Positions 34,907 through 44,053 are shown, numbered from the stretch's first letter. The stretch is 64,000 bases of DNA from Streptomyces mutomycini (GCF_001700505.1 NZ_MAPV01000011.1:3186-67185); one strand, 5' to 3'. The notes: generated by a model not told the origin, from the letters alone. A program made the numbers and translations.

Positions 34907-36150
34907 CCCCCGTCCGGACCCCGCCGGCCGTCCTCGCGGTACGTGGCGCCGCGCTCCTCCTCGCGGCGGTAGCCCTCGGGCACACCCTGTGGACCGGCGT
35001 CGTCGAGCCCGGGCACGCCCTCGCCTTCGGTGTGCTGGTCACCGTGGGCGAGCTGGCCCGCTGGGGCGCCCTGCCCGGTGAGCGCGAGCCCGCGCCGCTG
35101 GGGGCGGCCGGCGCACTCGCGTACGCGCTGCTCGGTCGCAGCGCCGGAGAGGACACCTCGCACGGCGTCCTCCAGGTGATCACGGTCGTCGTCGCGGCCC
35201 AGCTGCTCGCCTCCGTGCCGCACATGGCGCGCGGCAGCGGCCCCGGGCCCGACCAGGCGGCCCGCCGCGTGCTGACCGTGGCCTTCGCCGCCGTGTGCTT
35301 CCAGCCTCTCCATCATTCGGGCCGGTCGGAACGCTGGTTCGGGGAGGGGCCATACGTCACCCTCTTCCTGGTCGTGACCCTGGTGCTCACCGCACTCTGC
35401 GACGCAGTCCTCACCGCTCTGACGGCGGACACGTCCCGTCCGTACGGGCCGCAGCTCCGCGACGAGCTCCGCGCGCTCAGCGGCATCGGCTCGGCGGTCG
35501 GCGCGACCGGTGCCGTAATGGCGCTGGGGGTCGCCGTCGCCGGACTGTGGGCCCTGCCGGTCCTGTGTGTACCGCTGCTGCTCACCCAGGTGTCGTTCCG
35601 CCGCTACGCCGCCGTCCGTACGACGTACAGGCAGACCATCGCGTCGCTGGCCCGCTCCACGGAGATCGCGGGCTACACCCCGCACGGGCACGCCCGCAGA
35701 GTGGCGGAGCTCTCCACTGCCGTCGGGCGGGAGCTGGGGCTCGCCGGCCCCGAGCTGACCGTGCTGGAGTACGCGGCGCTGATGCACGACATCGGCCAGC
35801 TCTCGCTCGTCGACCCGGTGGCCGAGGGGGCGACCGCCGTCCTGCCGGCGGCGGAGCAGCGCCGGATCGCCCTGCTCGGCGGGGCGGTGGTCCGGCAGAC
35901 CGGGGTGGATCCCGCGGTCGCCGTGGTGGTCGAGCAGCAGGCGGATCCGTACCGGGAACAGCAGACCGCCGCCAGGATCGTCCGTGCGGTCAACGCGTAC
36001 GACGACCTGTGCGGGGAAGGCGTCAAGGGGCCCCTGGGGGCTCTGGAGCAGCTCAGGCTCGGCACCGGCAGCGACTACCAGCCACAGGTGGTGGAAGCAC
36101 TGGCCAGAGTCCTGGCGCGGGGCGGTCTGACCCCGGCCGGGGCTGGGTAA
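34903..36150 (+). CDS. Membrane HD-domain protein, degenerate partner of the HD-GYP protein
   Basis: A 415-residue protein with the same plan as its upstream neighbour: seven or so membrane segments, then an HD domain with MHDIGQL (about residue 294). Where the neighbour has HHHERLDGSGYP this one reads 'VVVEQQADPYREQ', so two histidines and the GYP motif are lost. It probably lacks full phosphodiesterase activity and may regulate the upstream protein. GTGA overlap makes the pair translationally coupled. Confidence 0.85.
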   Translation: MTPVRTPPAVLAVRGAALLLAAVALGHTLWTGVVEPGHALAFGVLVTVGELARWGALPGEREPAPLGAAGALAYALLGRSAGEDTSHGVLQVITVVVAAQLLASVPHMARGSGPGPDQAARRVLTVAFAAVCFQPLHHSGRSERWFGEGPYVTLFLVVTLVLTALCDAVLTALTADTSRPYGPQLRDELRALSGIGSAVGATGAVMALGVAVAGLWALPVLCVPLLLTQVSFRRYAAVRTTYRQTIASLARSTEIAGYTPHGHARRVAELSTAVGRELGLAGPELTVLEYAALMHDIGQLSLVDPVAEGATAVLPAAEQRRIALLGGAVVRQTGVDPAVAVVVEQQADPYREQQTAARIVRAVNAYDDLCGEGVKGPLGALEQLRLGTGSDYQPQVVEALARVLARGGLTPAGAG

Positions 36151-36241
36151 CCCATGGGTAATGAGCGGGCGTCCGGCCGGGCATGGTTGGATGCGAAGGA
36201 GAGCGGAAAACGAGGGTGTCCAGTCGGGACAGGCGGGAATC

Positions 36242-37234
36242 GTGAGGATCTTCGGGAAGGTACGGCATCGGCCGTCCGCCTCTTGGCGGCAGGCCACGGA
36301 CCGCGCGTTCACGCTGATCGGCGACGGCCGGTACGAGGACGCGGGGGCCCTGCTGACGCGCGCGGCGGACCTTGAGCCCTGGCTCTCCGAGTCCTGGTTC
36401 AATCTCGCGCTGCTGCACAAGTTCCGGCACGACTGGGAACAGGCGAGGGCCGCGGGCCTGCGCGCCGTGGCGCTGCTCGACCGTGAGTCCGGGGCCCCGG
36501 ACTGGTGGAACGTCGGGATCGCCGCCACCGCGCTGCAGGACTGGCCGCTTGCGCGCAGGGCCTGGCAGGCCTACGGGCTGAGAGTGCCGGGCAGTGGTCA
36601 GCACGGCGCGGCGGCGAACAGCGAGCCCACCGGCATGGAGCTGGGCAGCGCGGCCGTGCGGCTCTCGCCCGAGGGCGAGGCCGAGGTCGTGTGGGGCCGC
36701 AGGCTCGATCCGGCACGGCTGGAAGTGCTGTCGATCCCGCTGCCGTCCTCGGGGCGGCGCTGGGGAGAGGTCGTCCTGCACGACGGGGTGCCGAACGGCG
36801 AGAGGATCACGGCGGCCGGGCCGTCGTACCCGGTCTTCGACGAGATCGAGCTGTGGGCGCCTTCTCCCGTCCCCACCTGGGTGGTGCTCCTGGAGGCCGC
36901 CACCGAGTCGGACCGGGACGCGCTGGAGAAGCTCGCGTCCGATGCCGGATTCGCCGCCGAGGACTGGTCGTCCTCCGTGCGGCTGCTCTGCCGCGCCTGT
37001 TCGGAGAGCCGGATGGAGAGCGACGAGGGTGACGGCGAGCATCTGGACCCGCACGACCACAGCGAGCCGGGCCACCCAGGGCCACTGGGCCACCGCACCG
37101 CCGGTGACCTGTGGGTACCGGAGCGTGAGTGCGGCATAGCCGCCCCGCCCGGCCTGGTCCGCGGCCTGCTGGACGGCTGGGTGGCGGACAGCCCGGACAG
37201 CCGTGAGTGGCGGGATCTGGAAGAAGTCTGCTGA
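36242..37234 (+). CDS. Tetratricopeptide-repeat protein, unknown function
   Basis: A 330-residue protein. TPR-like helices occupy residues 10-110 ('AFTLIGDGRYEDAGALLTRA', 'SWFNLALLHKFRHDWEQA'). A beta-rich C-terminal domain follows with a CxxC-like CRAC and a His-rich stretch (near residue 270). No signal peptide. I prefer the GTG at 36242 (VRIFGKVRHRP); the preceding in-frame sequence is low quality. A 10-bp hairpin separates it from peptide deformylase. Confidence 0.8.
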   Translation: MRIFGKVRHRPSASWRQATDRAFTLIGDGRYEDAGALLTRAADLEPWLSESWFNLALLHKFRHDWEQARAAGLRAVALLDRESGAPDWWNVGIAATALQDWPLARRAWQAYGLRVPGSGQHGAAANSEPTGMELGSAAVRLSPEGEAEVVWGRRLDPARLEVLSIPLPSSGRRWGEVVLHDGVPNGERITAAGPSYPVFDEIELWAPSPVPTWVVLLEAATESDRDALEKLASDAGFAAEDWSSSVRLLCRACSESRMESDEGDGEHLDPHDHSEPGHPGPLGHRTAGDLWVPERECGIAAPPGLVRGLLDGWVADSPDSREWRDLEEVC

Positions 37235-37236
37235 CC

Positions 37237-37261
37237 GGTGCCCGTAGGCTGTACGGGCACC
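37237..37261 (+). terminator. 10-bp hairpin between the TPR gene and def
   Basis: GGTGCCCGTA and TACGGGCACC are exact complements with a 5-base loop, 2 bases after the TPR stop. Likely a terminator or attenuator. Confidence 0.6.
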
Positions 37262-37315
37262 GATGCCGGTGCGGGTACTCACGGGTTCAGGTTTGCAGGA
37301 AGGCGTACGGCGGAC

Positions 37316-37954
37316 ATGTCGCAGCAGGAGACGGACGAGCAGACCGGTGTGGACGACGAGGGCTTCCTCGTGGACACCGAGGACTGCGAGGCGCGCGAGG
37401 CCGCGCACCGGGAGCGCGGCACCTCCCGCCCGGTCACGGTGGTCGGCAATCCGGTGCTGCACAAGGAGTGCAGGGACGTCACGGAGTTCGACGACGAGCT
37501 CGCGCGGCTGATCGACGACATGTTCGCCAGCCAGCGGACGGCGCAGGGCGTGGGCCTGGCCGCCAACCAGATCGGTGTGGACCTCAAGGTCTTCGTCTAC
37601 GACTGCCCCGACGACGACGGGGTGCGGCACGTCGGCGCCATCTGCAACCCGGTGCTGGACGACCTCGCGCCGGAGCAGCGCAACCTCGACGACTCCAACG
37701 AGGGATGCCTGTCCGTGCCCACGGCATACGCCCCGCTCGCGCGTCCGGACTACGCCGTCGTGCGCGGTCAGGACGCCCGGGGCAACGCGGTGAAGGTGCG
37801 CGGCAGCGGCTACTTCGCGCGCTGCCTCCAGCACGAGACGGACCACCTGTACGGCTACCTGTACATCGACCGGCTCTCGAAGCGGGACCGCAAGGACGCG
37901 CTGAAGCAGATGGCGGAGGGCACCCCCCGCTACGAGGTCGTCCCGAACGACTGA
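37316..37954 (+). CDS. def: Peptide deformylase
   Basis: A 212-residue metalloenzyme removing the formyl group from nascent proteins. The three signature motifs are present: GVGLAANQ (about residue 80), EGCLSVP (about 128) and QHETDHLYG (about 173), giving Cys and two His metal ligands. The first 40 residues are an acidic, actinobacterial-type extension. ATG start at 37316. A strong hairpin follows. Streptomycetes carry several deformylases. Confidence 0.95.
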   Translation: MSQQETDEQTGVDDEGFLVDTEDCEAREAAHRERGTSRPVTVVGNPVLHKECRDVTEFDDELARLIDDMFASQRTAQGVGLAANQIGVDLKVFVYDCPDDDGVRHVGAICNPVLDDLAPEQRNLDDSNEGCLSVPTAYAPLARPDYAVVRGQDARGNAVKVRGSGYFARCLQHETDHLYGYLYIDRLSKRDRKDALKQMAEGTPRYEVVPND

Positions 37955-37960
37955 CCCGGC

Positions 37961-38003
37961 CACAGGGGAGGGGCCTCGCCGGCGGCGGGGCCCCTCCCCT
38001 GTG
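37961..38003 (+). terminator. Perfect 15-bp hairpin terminator after def
   Basis: CACAGGGGAGGGGCC (37961-37975) and its exact complement (37989-38003), with a 13-base loop. Confidence 0.8.
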
Positions 38004-38135
38004 CCCCGGTGGTGCGGGCGAGCAAATGCCTCTTGGTCAACCAGCGTTTCAGCGGCGGTAGTTGACGCGCGTCGACCCGTCCGCCAGGCTCGTCCTCACG
38101 CCTCACCTCTACGCCTCACCGTGCAGGGAGATCCC

Positions 38136-38873
38136 ATGCTCAGACGTACCGCACATCTGTTGCTCGGCCTTGTCATGACCATGGCCTTCGCCATCGGCGG
38201 TGCCGTCGTCACCGCCGGCACCGCGCAGGCCGACGGCTGTTACACCTGGAGCCGCACCCTGTCGCCCGGCGCCACCGGCGCCGACGTCACCCAGCTCCAG
38301 ATCCGGGTGGCCGGCTATCCGGGATACAACTCCGTACTGGCCATCGACGGCTCGTACGGCCCCGCCACCACGGCAGCGGTCAAGCGCTTCCAGTCCGCCT
38401 ACGGCCTCGCCGCGGACGGTGTCGCCGGACCGGCCACGCAGTCCAAGCTCTACGCGCTGCAGGACGACGACTGCACGCCGATCCACTTCACCTACCCCGA
38501 GCTCAACCAGTGCAACAGCACCTGGGCGGGCGGAGCGGTCGCCGCGGGCACGGCCAAGGCCAACGCCCTGAGCAGCATGTGGAAGCTGGAGGCCCTGCGG
38601 CACGCGCTCGGCGACCAGTCCATCCGGGTCACCAGTGGCTTCCGGTCCTACTCCTGCAACTCCGCGGTCGGCGGGGCGTCGAACAGCCGTCATCTGTACG
38701 GTGACGCGGTCGATCTCGGTTCCGGTCCGCACTCGCTGTGCACCATCGCCAAGCAGGCCCGGTACCACGGGTTCAACGGGATCCTCGGCCCGGGGTACCC
38801 CGGTCACAGCGACCACATCCACGTGAACCAGGGCCCGAACCACTTCTGGTCGGCCTCCGGCTGCGGCATCTGA
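38136..38873 (+). CDS. Secreted zinc D-Ala-D-Ala carboxypeptidase (M15) with peptidoglycan-binding domain
   Basis: A 245-residue exported cell-wall hydrolase. The signal peptide (1-31) ends at AQA. A PG_binding_1 domain (about 40-105) is followed by an M15 peptidase domain whose zinc ligands lie in SRHLYGDAVDLG (His, Asp) and SDHIHVN (His). The order matches the classical zinc DD-peptidase of Streptomyces albus G. AGGGAG lies 5 bases before the ATG. It cleaves terminal D-Ala from peptidoglycan stems. Confidence 0.94.
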   Translation: MLRRTAHLLLGLVMTMAFAIGGAVVTAGTAQADGCYTWSRTLSPGATGADVTQLQIRVAGYPGYNSVLAIDGSYGPATTAAVKRFQSAYGLAADGVAGPATQSKLYALQDDDCTPIHFTYPELNQCNSTWAGGAVAAGTAKANALSSMWKLEALRHALGDQSIRVTSGFRSYSCNSAVGGASNSRHLYGDAVDLGSGPHSLCTIAKQARYHGFNGILGPGYPGHSDHIHVNQGPNHFWSASGCGI

Positions 38874-38895
38874 CGGTACTCCGGGGGCCGTCCGC

Positions 38896-39870
38896 TCAGG
38901 CCGCCTCGGCCAGGGCGTCCGGCCCCCGGAACGTGCGGCGGTACGCGTTCGGGGTCGTGCCCAGCGAACGTACGAACTGATGCCGCAGCGCGGCCGCGTT
39001 ACCGAAGCCGGTCCGTCCCGCGATCGTGTCCATCGTCGCGTCCGACGTCTCCAGCAGGTGCTGCGCCAGCAGTACGCGCTGCCGCAGCAGCCAGCGGTAC
39101 GGCGTGGTGCCCGTCTCCTGCTGGAAACGGCGGGCGAAGGTCCGGGGCGACATGTGGGTCTGCGCCGCCAGCTGTTCCACGGTCATCTCCTGGTCGAGAT
39201 GACGTTCCATCCAGGCGAGGGTCTCGCCGACCGTGTCGCACCGGGTGCGGGGCAGCGGACGCTTGATGTACTGCGCCTGGCCGCCGTCCCGGTGCGGGGG
39301 GACCACCATGCGGCGGGCTATGGCGTTCGCGACGGCGGGGCCGTGCGCCTGGCGGACCAGGTGCAGGGCGGCGTCGATGCCGGCGGCCGTACCCGCCGAC
39401 GTGATGACCGGGCCCTCGTCCACGTAGAGCACGTCCGGCTCCACGACGGCTTTCGGGAAGCGGCGCGCCAGCGCGTCGGCGTGCCGCCAGTGGGTGGTGC
39501 AGCGGCGGCCGTCCAGGAGTCCGGCCGCGCCGAGGACGTACGCGCCGGAGCAGACGCTCAGCACGCGTGCGCCGCGCTCCACGGCCCGGCGCAGGGCGTC
39601 CAGGACCTCTTCCGGGTACTCCCGGTCCATGAAGCGGCTCCCCGCCGGTACGGCGACGAGGTCGGCCTCCTCCAGGCGTTCCAGTCCGTGGGGTGTGCTG
39701 ATGGTGAAACCGGCGTGGGTCTGCAGGACGGGGCCCTCCGCCGAGACCACCGCGAAGTCGTGTACAGGCAGCCCCTCGTCGGAGCGGTCGAGCCCGAACA
39801 CCTCGCACAGGACGCCGAGTTCGAAGGGGTGTACCTCGTCGAGCAGCAGGACGGCGACATTCTTCAGCAT
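38896..39870 (-). CDS. nrdS: GlxA-type AraC-family regulator, probable NrdS
   Basis: A 324-residue protein with an N-terminal DJ-1/PfpI-like domain (1-175; 'LSVCSGAYVLGAAGLLDGR' is its nucleophile-elbow region) and a C-terminal AraC double helix-turn-helix (225-320). It lies downstream of nrdAB on the same strand. In S. coelicolor an AraC-like gene, nrdS, follows nrdAB, so I identify it as that by position. A 328-base gap containing an opposite-strand small ORF separates it from nrdB. Confidence 0.75.
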   Translation of the reverse strand: MLKNVAVLLLDEVHPFELGVLCEVFGLDRSDEGLPVHDFAVVSAEGPVLQTHAGFTISTPHGLERLEEADLVAVPAGSRFMDREYPEEVLDALRRAVERGARVLSVCSGAYVLGAAGLLDGRRCTTHWRHADALARRFPKAVVEPDVLYVDEGPVITSAGTAAGIDAALHLVRQAHGPAVANAIARRMVVPPHRDGGQAQYIKRPLPRTRCDTVGETLAWMERHLDQEMTVEQLAAQTHMSPRTFARRFQQETGTTPYRWLLRQRVLLAQHLLETSDATMDTIAGRTGFGNAAALRHQFVRSLGTTPNAYRRTFRGPDALAEAA

Positions 39871-39879
39871 GGCGCCATT

Positions 39880-39916
39880 GTGGCAGTAATTCGATGCTGC
39901 ATGACAGTCCTGCCAC
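39880..39916. promoter_or_regulatory. Inverted repeat between the AraC gene and the 70-residue ORF
   Basis: GTGGCAG (39880-39886) and CTGCCAC (39910-39916) flank 23 bases in a divergent intergenic region. It is a candidate operator for the adjacent AraC protein. Confidence 0.4.
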
Positions 39917-39951
39917 TGCCGGATTCCCCTCGCGAGGGCGACAGTGGAGCC

Positions 39952-40164
39952 ATGAACACATTCCTGAGCTACCTGGTCATAGCCGCACTTTTCATCCTCG
40001 TCCTGCTGCCCGCCCTCGTCGGCCTCGCACGGGAGCGCCACATCGACCGCCAACTGCGCGACGCGGAACGGCGGAGGCGGGCGCAACCCCCGGAGGCGGC
40101 AGGCGCCGCGCTGCCGGTCACGGCCACGCGGCGCCCGTACCTCAGGTCCTGGGCGAGGGTCTAG
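39952..40164 (+). CDS. Small single-span membrane protein opposite the nrd operon
   Basis: A 70-residue protein: one transmembrane helix (residues 5-26) followed by a basic cytoplasmic tail (RERHIDRQLRDAERRRRAQ). GGAG lies 5 bases before the ATG. No family is recognised. It sits antisense in the gap between nrdB and the AraC gene, so its transcription would oppose read-through from nrdAB. Confidence 0.6.
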   Translation: MNTFLSYLVIAALFILVLLPALVGLARERHIDRQLRDAERRRRAQPPEAAGAALPVTATRRPYLRSWARV

Positions 40165-40198
40165 AAGGCCCTTGAAGGGTGCGGAGGGGCAGGAGAGG

Positions 40199-41215
40199 TC
40201 AGAAGTCGTCGTCGAAGCCGACGGACCCCTCCACCGCCACCTGGTACGCGGAGGGGCGGCGTTCGAAGAAGTTGGTCAGCTCCTGCACCCCCTGGAGCTC
40301 CATGAACGAGAACGGGTTCTCGGAGCCGTAGAGCGCGGGGAAGCCGAGCCGGGTGAGCCGCTGGTCGGCGACGCACTCCAGGTACTGGCGCATCGACTCG
40401 GTGTTCATCCCCGGCAGGCCCTCGCCGCACAGGTCGCGGCCGAACTGCAGCTCCGCCTCGACGGCCTCCTTCAGCATGTCCGTGACCTGCTGCTGGAGGG
40501 CGTCGTCGAAGAGCTCCGGCTCCTCCTTGCGGACGGTGTCCACGACTTCGAAGGCGAAGTTCATGTGCATCGTCTCGTCACGGAACACCCAGTTGGTGCC
40601 CGTCGCGAGACCGTGCAGCAGCCCCCGCGAACGGAACCAGTAGACATATGCGAACGCGCCGTAGAAGAACAGACCCTCGATGCAGGCGGCGAAGCAGATC
40701 AGGTTGAGCAGGAAGCGCCGGCGGTCGGCCTTCGTCTCCAGCCGGTCGATCTTCTCGACCGAGTCCATCCACCGGAAGCAGAACTGCGCCTTCTCGCGGA
40801 TCGAGGGGATCTCCTCGACCGCGTCGAAGGCCGCCGCACGGTCCTCAGGGTCCGGCAGATAGGTGTCGAGCAGCGTCAGATAGAACTGGACGTGCACGGC
40901 CTCCTCGAACAGCTGACGCGACAGGTACAGCCGCGCCTCGGGCGAGTTGATGTGCTTGTAGAGCGTCAGCACGAGGTTGTTGGAGACGATCGAGTCACCC
41001 GTCGCGAAGAACGCGACCAGCCGGCCGATCATGTGCTGCTCACCGGGTGAGAGCTTGGCGAGGTCGGACACGTCCGAGTGGAGGTCGACCTCCTCCACCG
41101 TCCAGGTGTTCTTGATCGCGTCCCGGTAGCGCTCGTAGAAGTCCGGGTAGCGCATGGGACGCAGGGTCAGTTCGAAGCCCGGGTCGAGCAGGTTCTTGTT
41201 CTCGGACGTACTCAT
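40199..41215 (-). CDS. nrdB: Class Ia ribonucleotide reductase beta subunit
   Basis: A 338-residue di-iron radical subunit. Metal ligands are visible in 'FFATGDSI' (Asp), 'LFEEAVHVQF' (Glu and His), and 'FRDETMHMNF' (Glu and His) on the usual helices. The C-terminal acidic tail GFDDDF is the NrdA-docking peptide. ATG at 41215 overlaps the nrdA stop (ATGA). It provides deoxynucleotides aerobically when the B12-dependent class II enzyme is limiting. Confidence 0.95.
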   Translation of the reverse strand: MSTSENKNLLDPGFELTLRPMRYPDFYERYRDAIKNTWTVEEVDLHSDVSDLAKLSPGEQHMIGRLVAFFATGDSIVSNNLVLTLYKHINSPEARLYLSRQLFEEAVHVQFYLTLLDTYLPDPEDRAAAFDAVEEIPSIREKAQFCFRWMDSVEKIDRLETKADRRRFLLNLICFAACIEGLFFYGAFAYVYWFRSRGLLHGLATGTNWVFRDETMHMNFAFEVVDTVRKEEPELFDDALQQQVTDMLKEAVEAELQFGRDLCGEGLPGMNTESMRQYLECVADQRLTRLGFPALYGSENPFSFMELQGVQELTNFFERRPSAYQVAVEGSVGFDDDF

Positions 41216-43611
41216 CACTGGCAGGCCTCGCAGGACTCGGGGTTTTCGAGGGAGCAGGCGATCGCGTCGGCGTCGGGCGCCGAAGCCTGCTGTACGGGGA
41301 TGGGGGCGGTGGCCGCGGACTTCCCGGACGCCGCGCGGGCGATCCGGGTCGCCGGGCGCGAGCGGAGGTAGTACGTCGTCTTCAGCCCCTGCTTCCAGGC
41401 GTACGCGTACATCGAGGAGAGCTTGCCGATCGTCGGTGTCTCCAGGAACAGGTTCAGCGACTGGCTCTGGTCGAGGTACGGCGTACGGGCCGCCGCCATG
41501 TCGATCAGACCGCGCTGCGGGATCTCCCACGCGGTGCGGTACAGCGCTCGTACGTCCTCGGGGATCCAGGCGAAGCCCTGCACGGAGCCGCTCGCCTCGC
41601 GCAGTGCCTCACGGGTCCGCGCGTCCCAGACGCCGAGCTGCTTCAGCTCGTCCACCAGGTAGGCGTTGACCTGGAGGAACTCGCCGCTGAGCGTCTCGCG
41701 CTTGAAGAGGTTGGAGACCTGCGGCTCGATGCACTCGTACACCCCGGCGATCGACGCGATCGTCGCCGTCGGCGCGATGGCGAGCAGCAGGGAGTTGCGC
41801 ATCCCGGTCTTCGCGATCCGGGCGCGCAGCGCGTCCCAGCGCTCGGGCCAGTGCGGCTCGGTGTCGTAGTGGTCGGGGTGCAGCACGCCGCGGGCGGCGC
41901 GGGTCTCGGACCAGGCGGGCAGCGGGCCGGACCGCTCGGCCAGGTCGCAGGACGCCTCGTAGGCGGCCAGCATGATCCGCTCGGAGATCTTCGTGGACAG
42001 CGCGCGGGCCTCGGGGGAGTCGAAGGGCAGCCGCAGCTGGAAGAAGACGTCCTGAAGACCCATCGCGCCCAGACCCACGGGCCGCCAGCGGGCGTTGGAC
42101 CGGCCGGCCTGCTCGGTCGGGTAGAAGTTGATGTCCACGACGCGGTCGAGGAAGGTCACGGCGGTGCGGACCGTGGCGTCCAGCCGCTCCCAGTCGATGG
42201 TGCCGTCGGCGACGAACGAGCCGAGGTTGACCGAACCGAGGTTGCAGACGGCCGTCTCGCCGTCGTCGGTGACCTCCAGGATCTCGGTGCAGAGGTTGGA
42301 GGAGTGGACGACCCGGCCCGGCTGGGCCGTCTGGTTCGCCGTGCGGTTGGAGGCGTCCTTGAACGTCATCCAGCCCTGGCCGGTCTGCGCGAGGGTGCGC
42401 ATCATGCGGCCGTACAGCTCACGGGCGGGCATGGTCTTGCGCGCCAGGCCCCTGGCCTCGGCGGCGCGGTAGGCCGTGTCGAACTCGTCGCCCCACAGGT
42501 CCACCAGCTCGGGGGCGTCGGCCGGGGAGAACAGCGACCAGTCCGTGTCCGCGTCGACACGGCGCATGAACTCGTCCGGGATCCAGTGCGCCAGGTTGAG
42601 GTTGTGCGTACGCCGCTGGTCCTCGCCGGTGTTGTCGCGCAGCTCCAGGAACTCCTCGATGTCCGCGTGCCAGGTCTCCAGATAGACGGCGGCGGCACCC
42701 TTGCGCCGGCCCCCCTGGTTGACCGCGGCGACCGAGGCGTCGAGCGTCTTCAGGAACGGCACGATGCCGTTGGAGTGCCCGTTGGTCCCCCGGATGAGTG
42801 AACCACGGGCGCGGATACGGGAGTAGGAGAGTCCGATGCCGCCCGCGTGCTTCGAGAGGCGGGCCACCTGGTGGTAGCGGTCGTAGATCGAGTCGAGCTC
42901 GTCCAGCGGAGAGTCCAGCAGGTAGCAGGAGGACATCTGCGGGTGCCGGGTGCCGGAGTTGAAGAGGGTGGGGGAGGACGGCAGGTAGTCCAGCCTGTTC
43001 ATCAGCCCGTACAGCGCGGCCACTTCCTCCAGGGCGCGCTCGGAGTTGTCCTCGGCGAGGCCTGCGGCGACGCGCAGCATGAAGTGCTGCGGGGTCTCGA
43101 TGACCTGGCGGGTGAGCGGGTGGCGCAGCAGGTACCGGCTGTGCAGCGTCCGCAGCCCGAAGTAGCCGAAGCGGTCGTCGGCGCCGTCGGCGAGCGCCTG
43201 GTCGACCAGGGCGTCGAGGGCGGCGGCGTGCAGCGCGACGAACTCGGCCGTACGGTCCGCGATCAGACCCTCGCGATGCCCGGCGGCGACCGACGCCGAG
43301 AAGGAGACAGCGCCCTGGCCGGCGGCCTCGTCCGCGACGGCCCGGGTGAGGAGCCGCGCGGCGAGCCGGGAGTAGGCCGGGTCCTCGGAGATCAGACCGG
43401 CGGCCGCCTCGGTGGCCAGCGAGCGCAGCTCCGCCTCGTCCGACCGGGCGTTGCGACCGCGCAGCGCGGCGGCAGCTACCCGGCCGGGGTCGGTGTCGGG
43501 CAGATCGGCGGTCAGGCCGGTCAGGGTCCGCAGCAGTGCGGTCCCGGGCGCGTCGGTCGTGCGGTCTTCGGATTCCGCGGCTGAAACCGGGTCGGCTGGC
43601 GCGATGGTCAC
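41215..43611 (-). CDS. nrdA: Class Ia ribonucleotide reductase alpha subunit
   Basis: A 798-residue catalytic subunit. Active-site cysteines are recognisable in 'QMSSCYLLDS', 'SSNLCTEILE' and 'AVCNLGSVNLG'; the redox pair CEACQ is at the very C-terminus. No clear ATP-cone is seen at the N-terminus. GTG start at 43611 with GAGGGA upstream. Upstream lie a cobalamin riboswitch and two NrdR boxes, so expression should fall when B12 is plentiful. Confidence 0.95.
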   Translation of the reverse strand: MTIAPADPVSAAESEDRTTDAPGTALLRTLTGLTADLPDTDPGRVAAAALRGRNARSDEAELRSLATEAAAGLISEDPAYSRLAARLLTRAVADEAAGQGAVSFSASVAAGHREGLIADRTAEFVALHAAALDALVDQALADGADDRFGYFGLRTLHSRYLLRHPLTRQVIETPQHFMLRVAAGLAEDNSERALEEVAALYGLMNRLDYLPSSPTLFNSGTRHPQMSSCYLLDSPLDELDSIYDRYHQVARLSKHAGGIGLSYSRIRARGSLIRGTNGHSNGIVPFLKTLDASVAAVNQGGRRKGAAAVYLETWHADIEEFLELRDNTGEDQRRTHNLNLAHWIPDEFMRRVDADTDWSLFSPADAPELVDLWGDEFDTAYRAAEARGLARKTMPARELYGRMMRTLAQTGQGWMTFKDASNRTANQTAQPGRVVHSSNLCTEILEVTDDGETAVCNLGSVNLGSFVADGTIDWERLDATVRTAVTFLDRVVDINFYPTEQAGRSNARWRPVGLGAMGLQDVFFQLRLPFDSPEARALSTKISERIMLAAYEASCDLAERSGPLPAWSETRAARGVLHPDHYDTEPHWPERWDALRARIAKTGMRNSLLLAIAPTATIASIAGVYECIEPQVSNLFKRETLSGEFLQVNAYLVDELKQLGVWDARTREALREASGSVQGFAWIPEDVRALYRTAWEIPQRGLIDMAAARTPYLDQSQSLNLFLETPTIGKLSSMYAYAWKQGLKTTYYLRSRPATRIARAASGKSAATAPIPVQQASAPDADAIACSLENPESCEACQ

Positions 43612-43734
43612 TGGGGCTATCCCTCGCTCGGCTCGGGGCCTGCGGGAGCGGGGCAGCCGGGCACGGAGGCACCCGGGGGAGGGGCGGCGCGGCGCACGGC
43701 GTCCACCGGCCCTCCGCGGGGCCCGGACGTCTCT

Positions 43735-43864
43735 GCGTCCGGTTCGGTCGAGCCGGACGCGCTGTCGACAGGTCTTCGGACTGTCGCCGGTGCGCAGAAG
43801 CACACCGGTCACACCGTTGCGGGACAGTTCCGGATTCGCACCGGATTCCCCTGCGACGACAGCG
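43735..43864 (-). promoter_or_regulatory. Cobalamin riboswitch upstream of nrdAB
   Basis: On the minus strand the aptamer runs from 43864 to 43760. An exact 8-bp closing stem (CGCTGTCG with CGACAGCG) encloses the conserved GGGAATCCGGTGCGAATCCGG, ACTGTCCCGCAACGGTG and AGTCCGAAGACCTG elements. A perfect 8-bp hairpin (43735-43760) lies directly downstream as expression platform. This agrees with the B12 riboswitch reported for nrdABS in S. coelicolor. Confidence 0.92.
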
Positions 43865-43870
43865 AGGTCG

Positions 43871-43918
43871 AGCATACATGTGGGGGCTGCCGATTGAGGC
43901 AGCCCCCACATGTAGTGT
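43871..43918 (-). promoter_or_regulatory. Tandem NrdR boxes before nrdAB
   Basis: Two 16-base sites centred on ACATGT lie at 43871-43886 and 43903-43918; the second reads ACACTACATGTGGGGG on the minus strand, close to the NrdR consensus. Their centres are 32 bases apart, three helical turns. Facing each other they form a perfect 16-bp inverted repeat (43876-43913). A -10-like TATGCT overlaps the first box. Confidence 0.7.
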
Positions 43919-44021
43919 CGCGGCGGTTCGGAACTCCAGGCGGAATGTCAGGAGCGCGGCCGCGGTGTCCGCCCCGGCTCCGTATGAGGGCGGTCCCGCA
44001 GGACCGGTACCCGATACGACG

Positions 44022-44053
44022 CCGTCCCGGCAGGGCTGACCCTGCCGGGACGG
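44022..44053 (-). terminator. Perfect 14-bp hairpin after the symporter gene
   Basis: CCGTCCCGGCAGGG and its exact complement flank CTGA. It separates the symporter unit from the nrd promoter region. Bases 43919-44021 show nothing else I can name. Confidence 0.8.
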
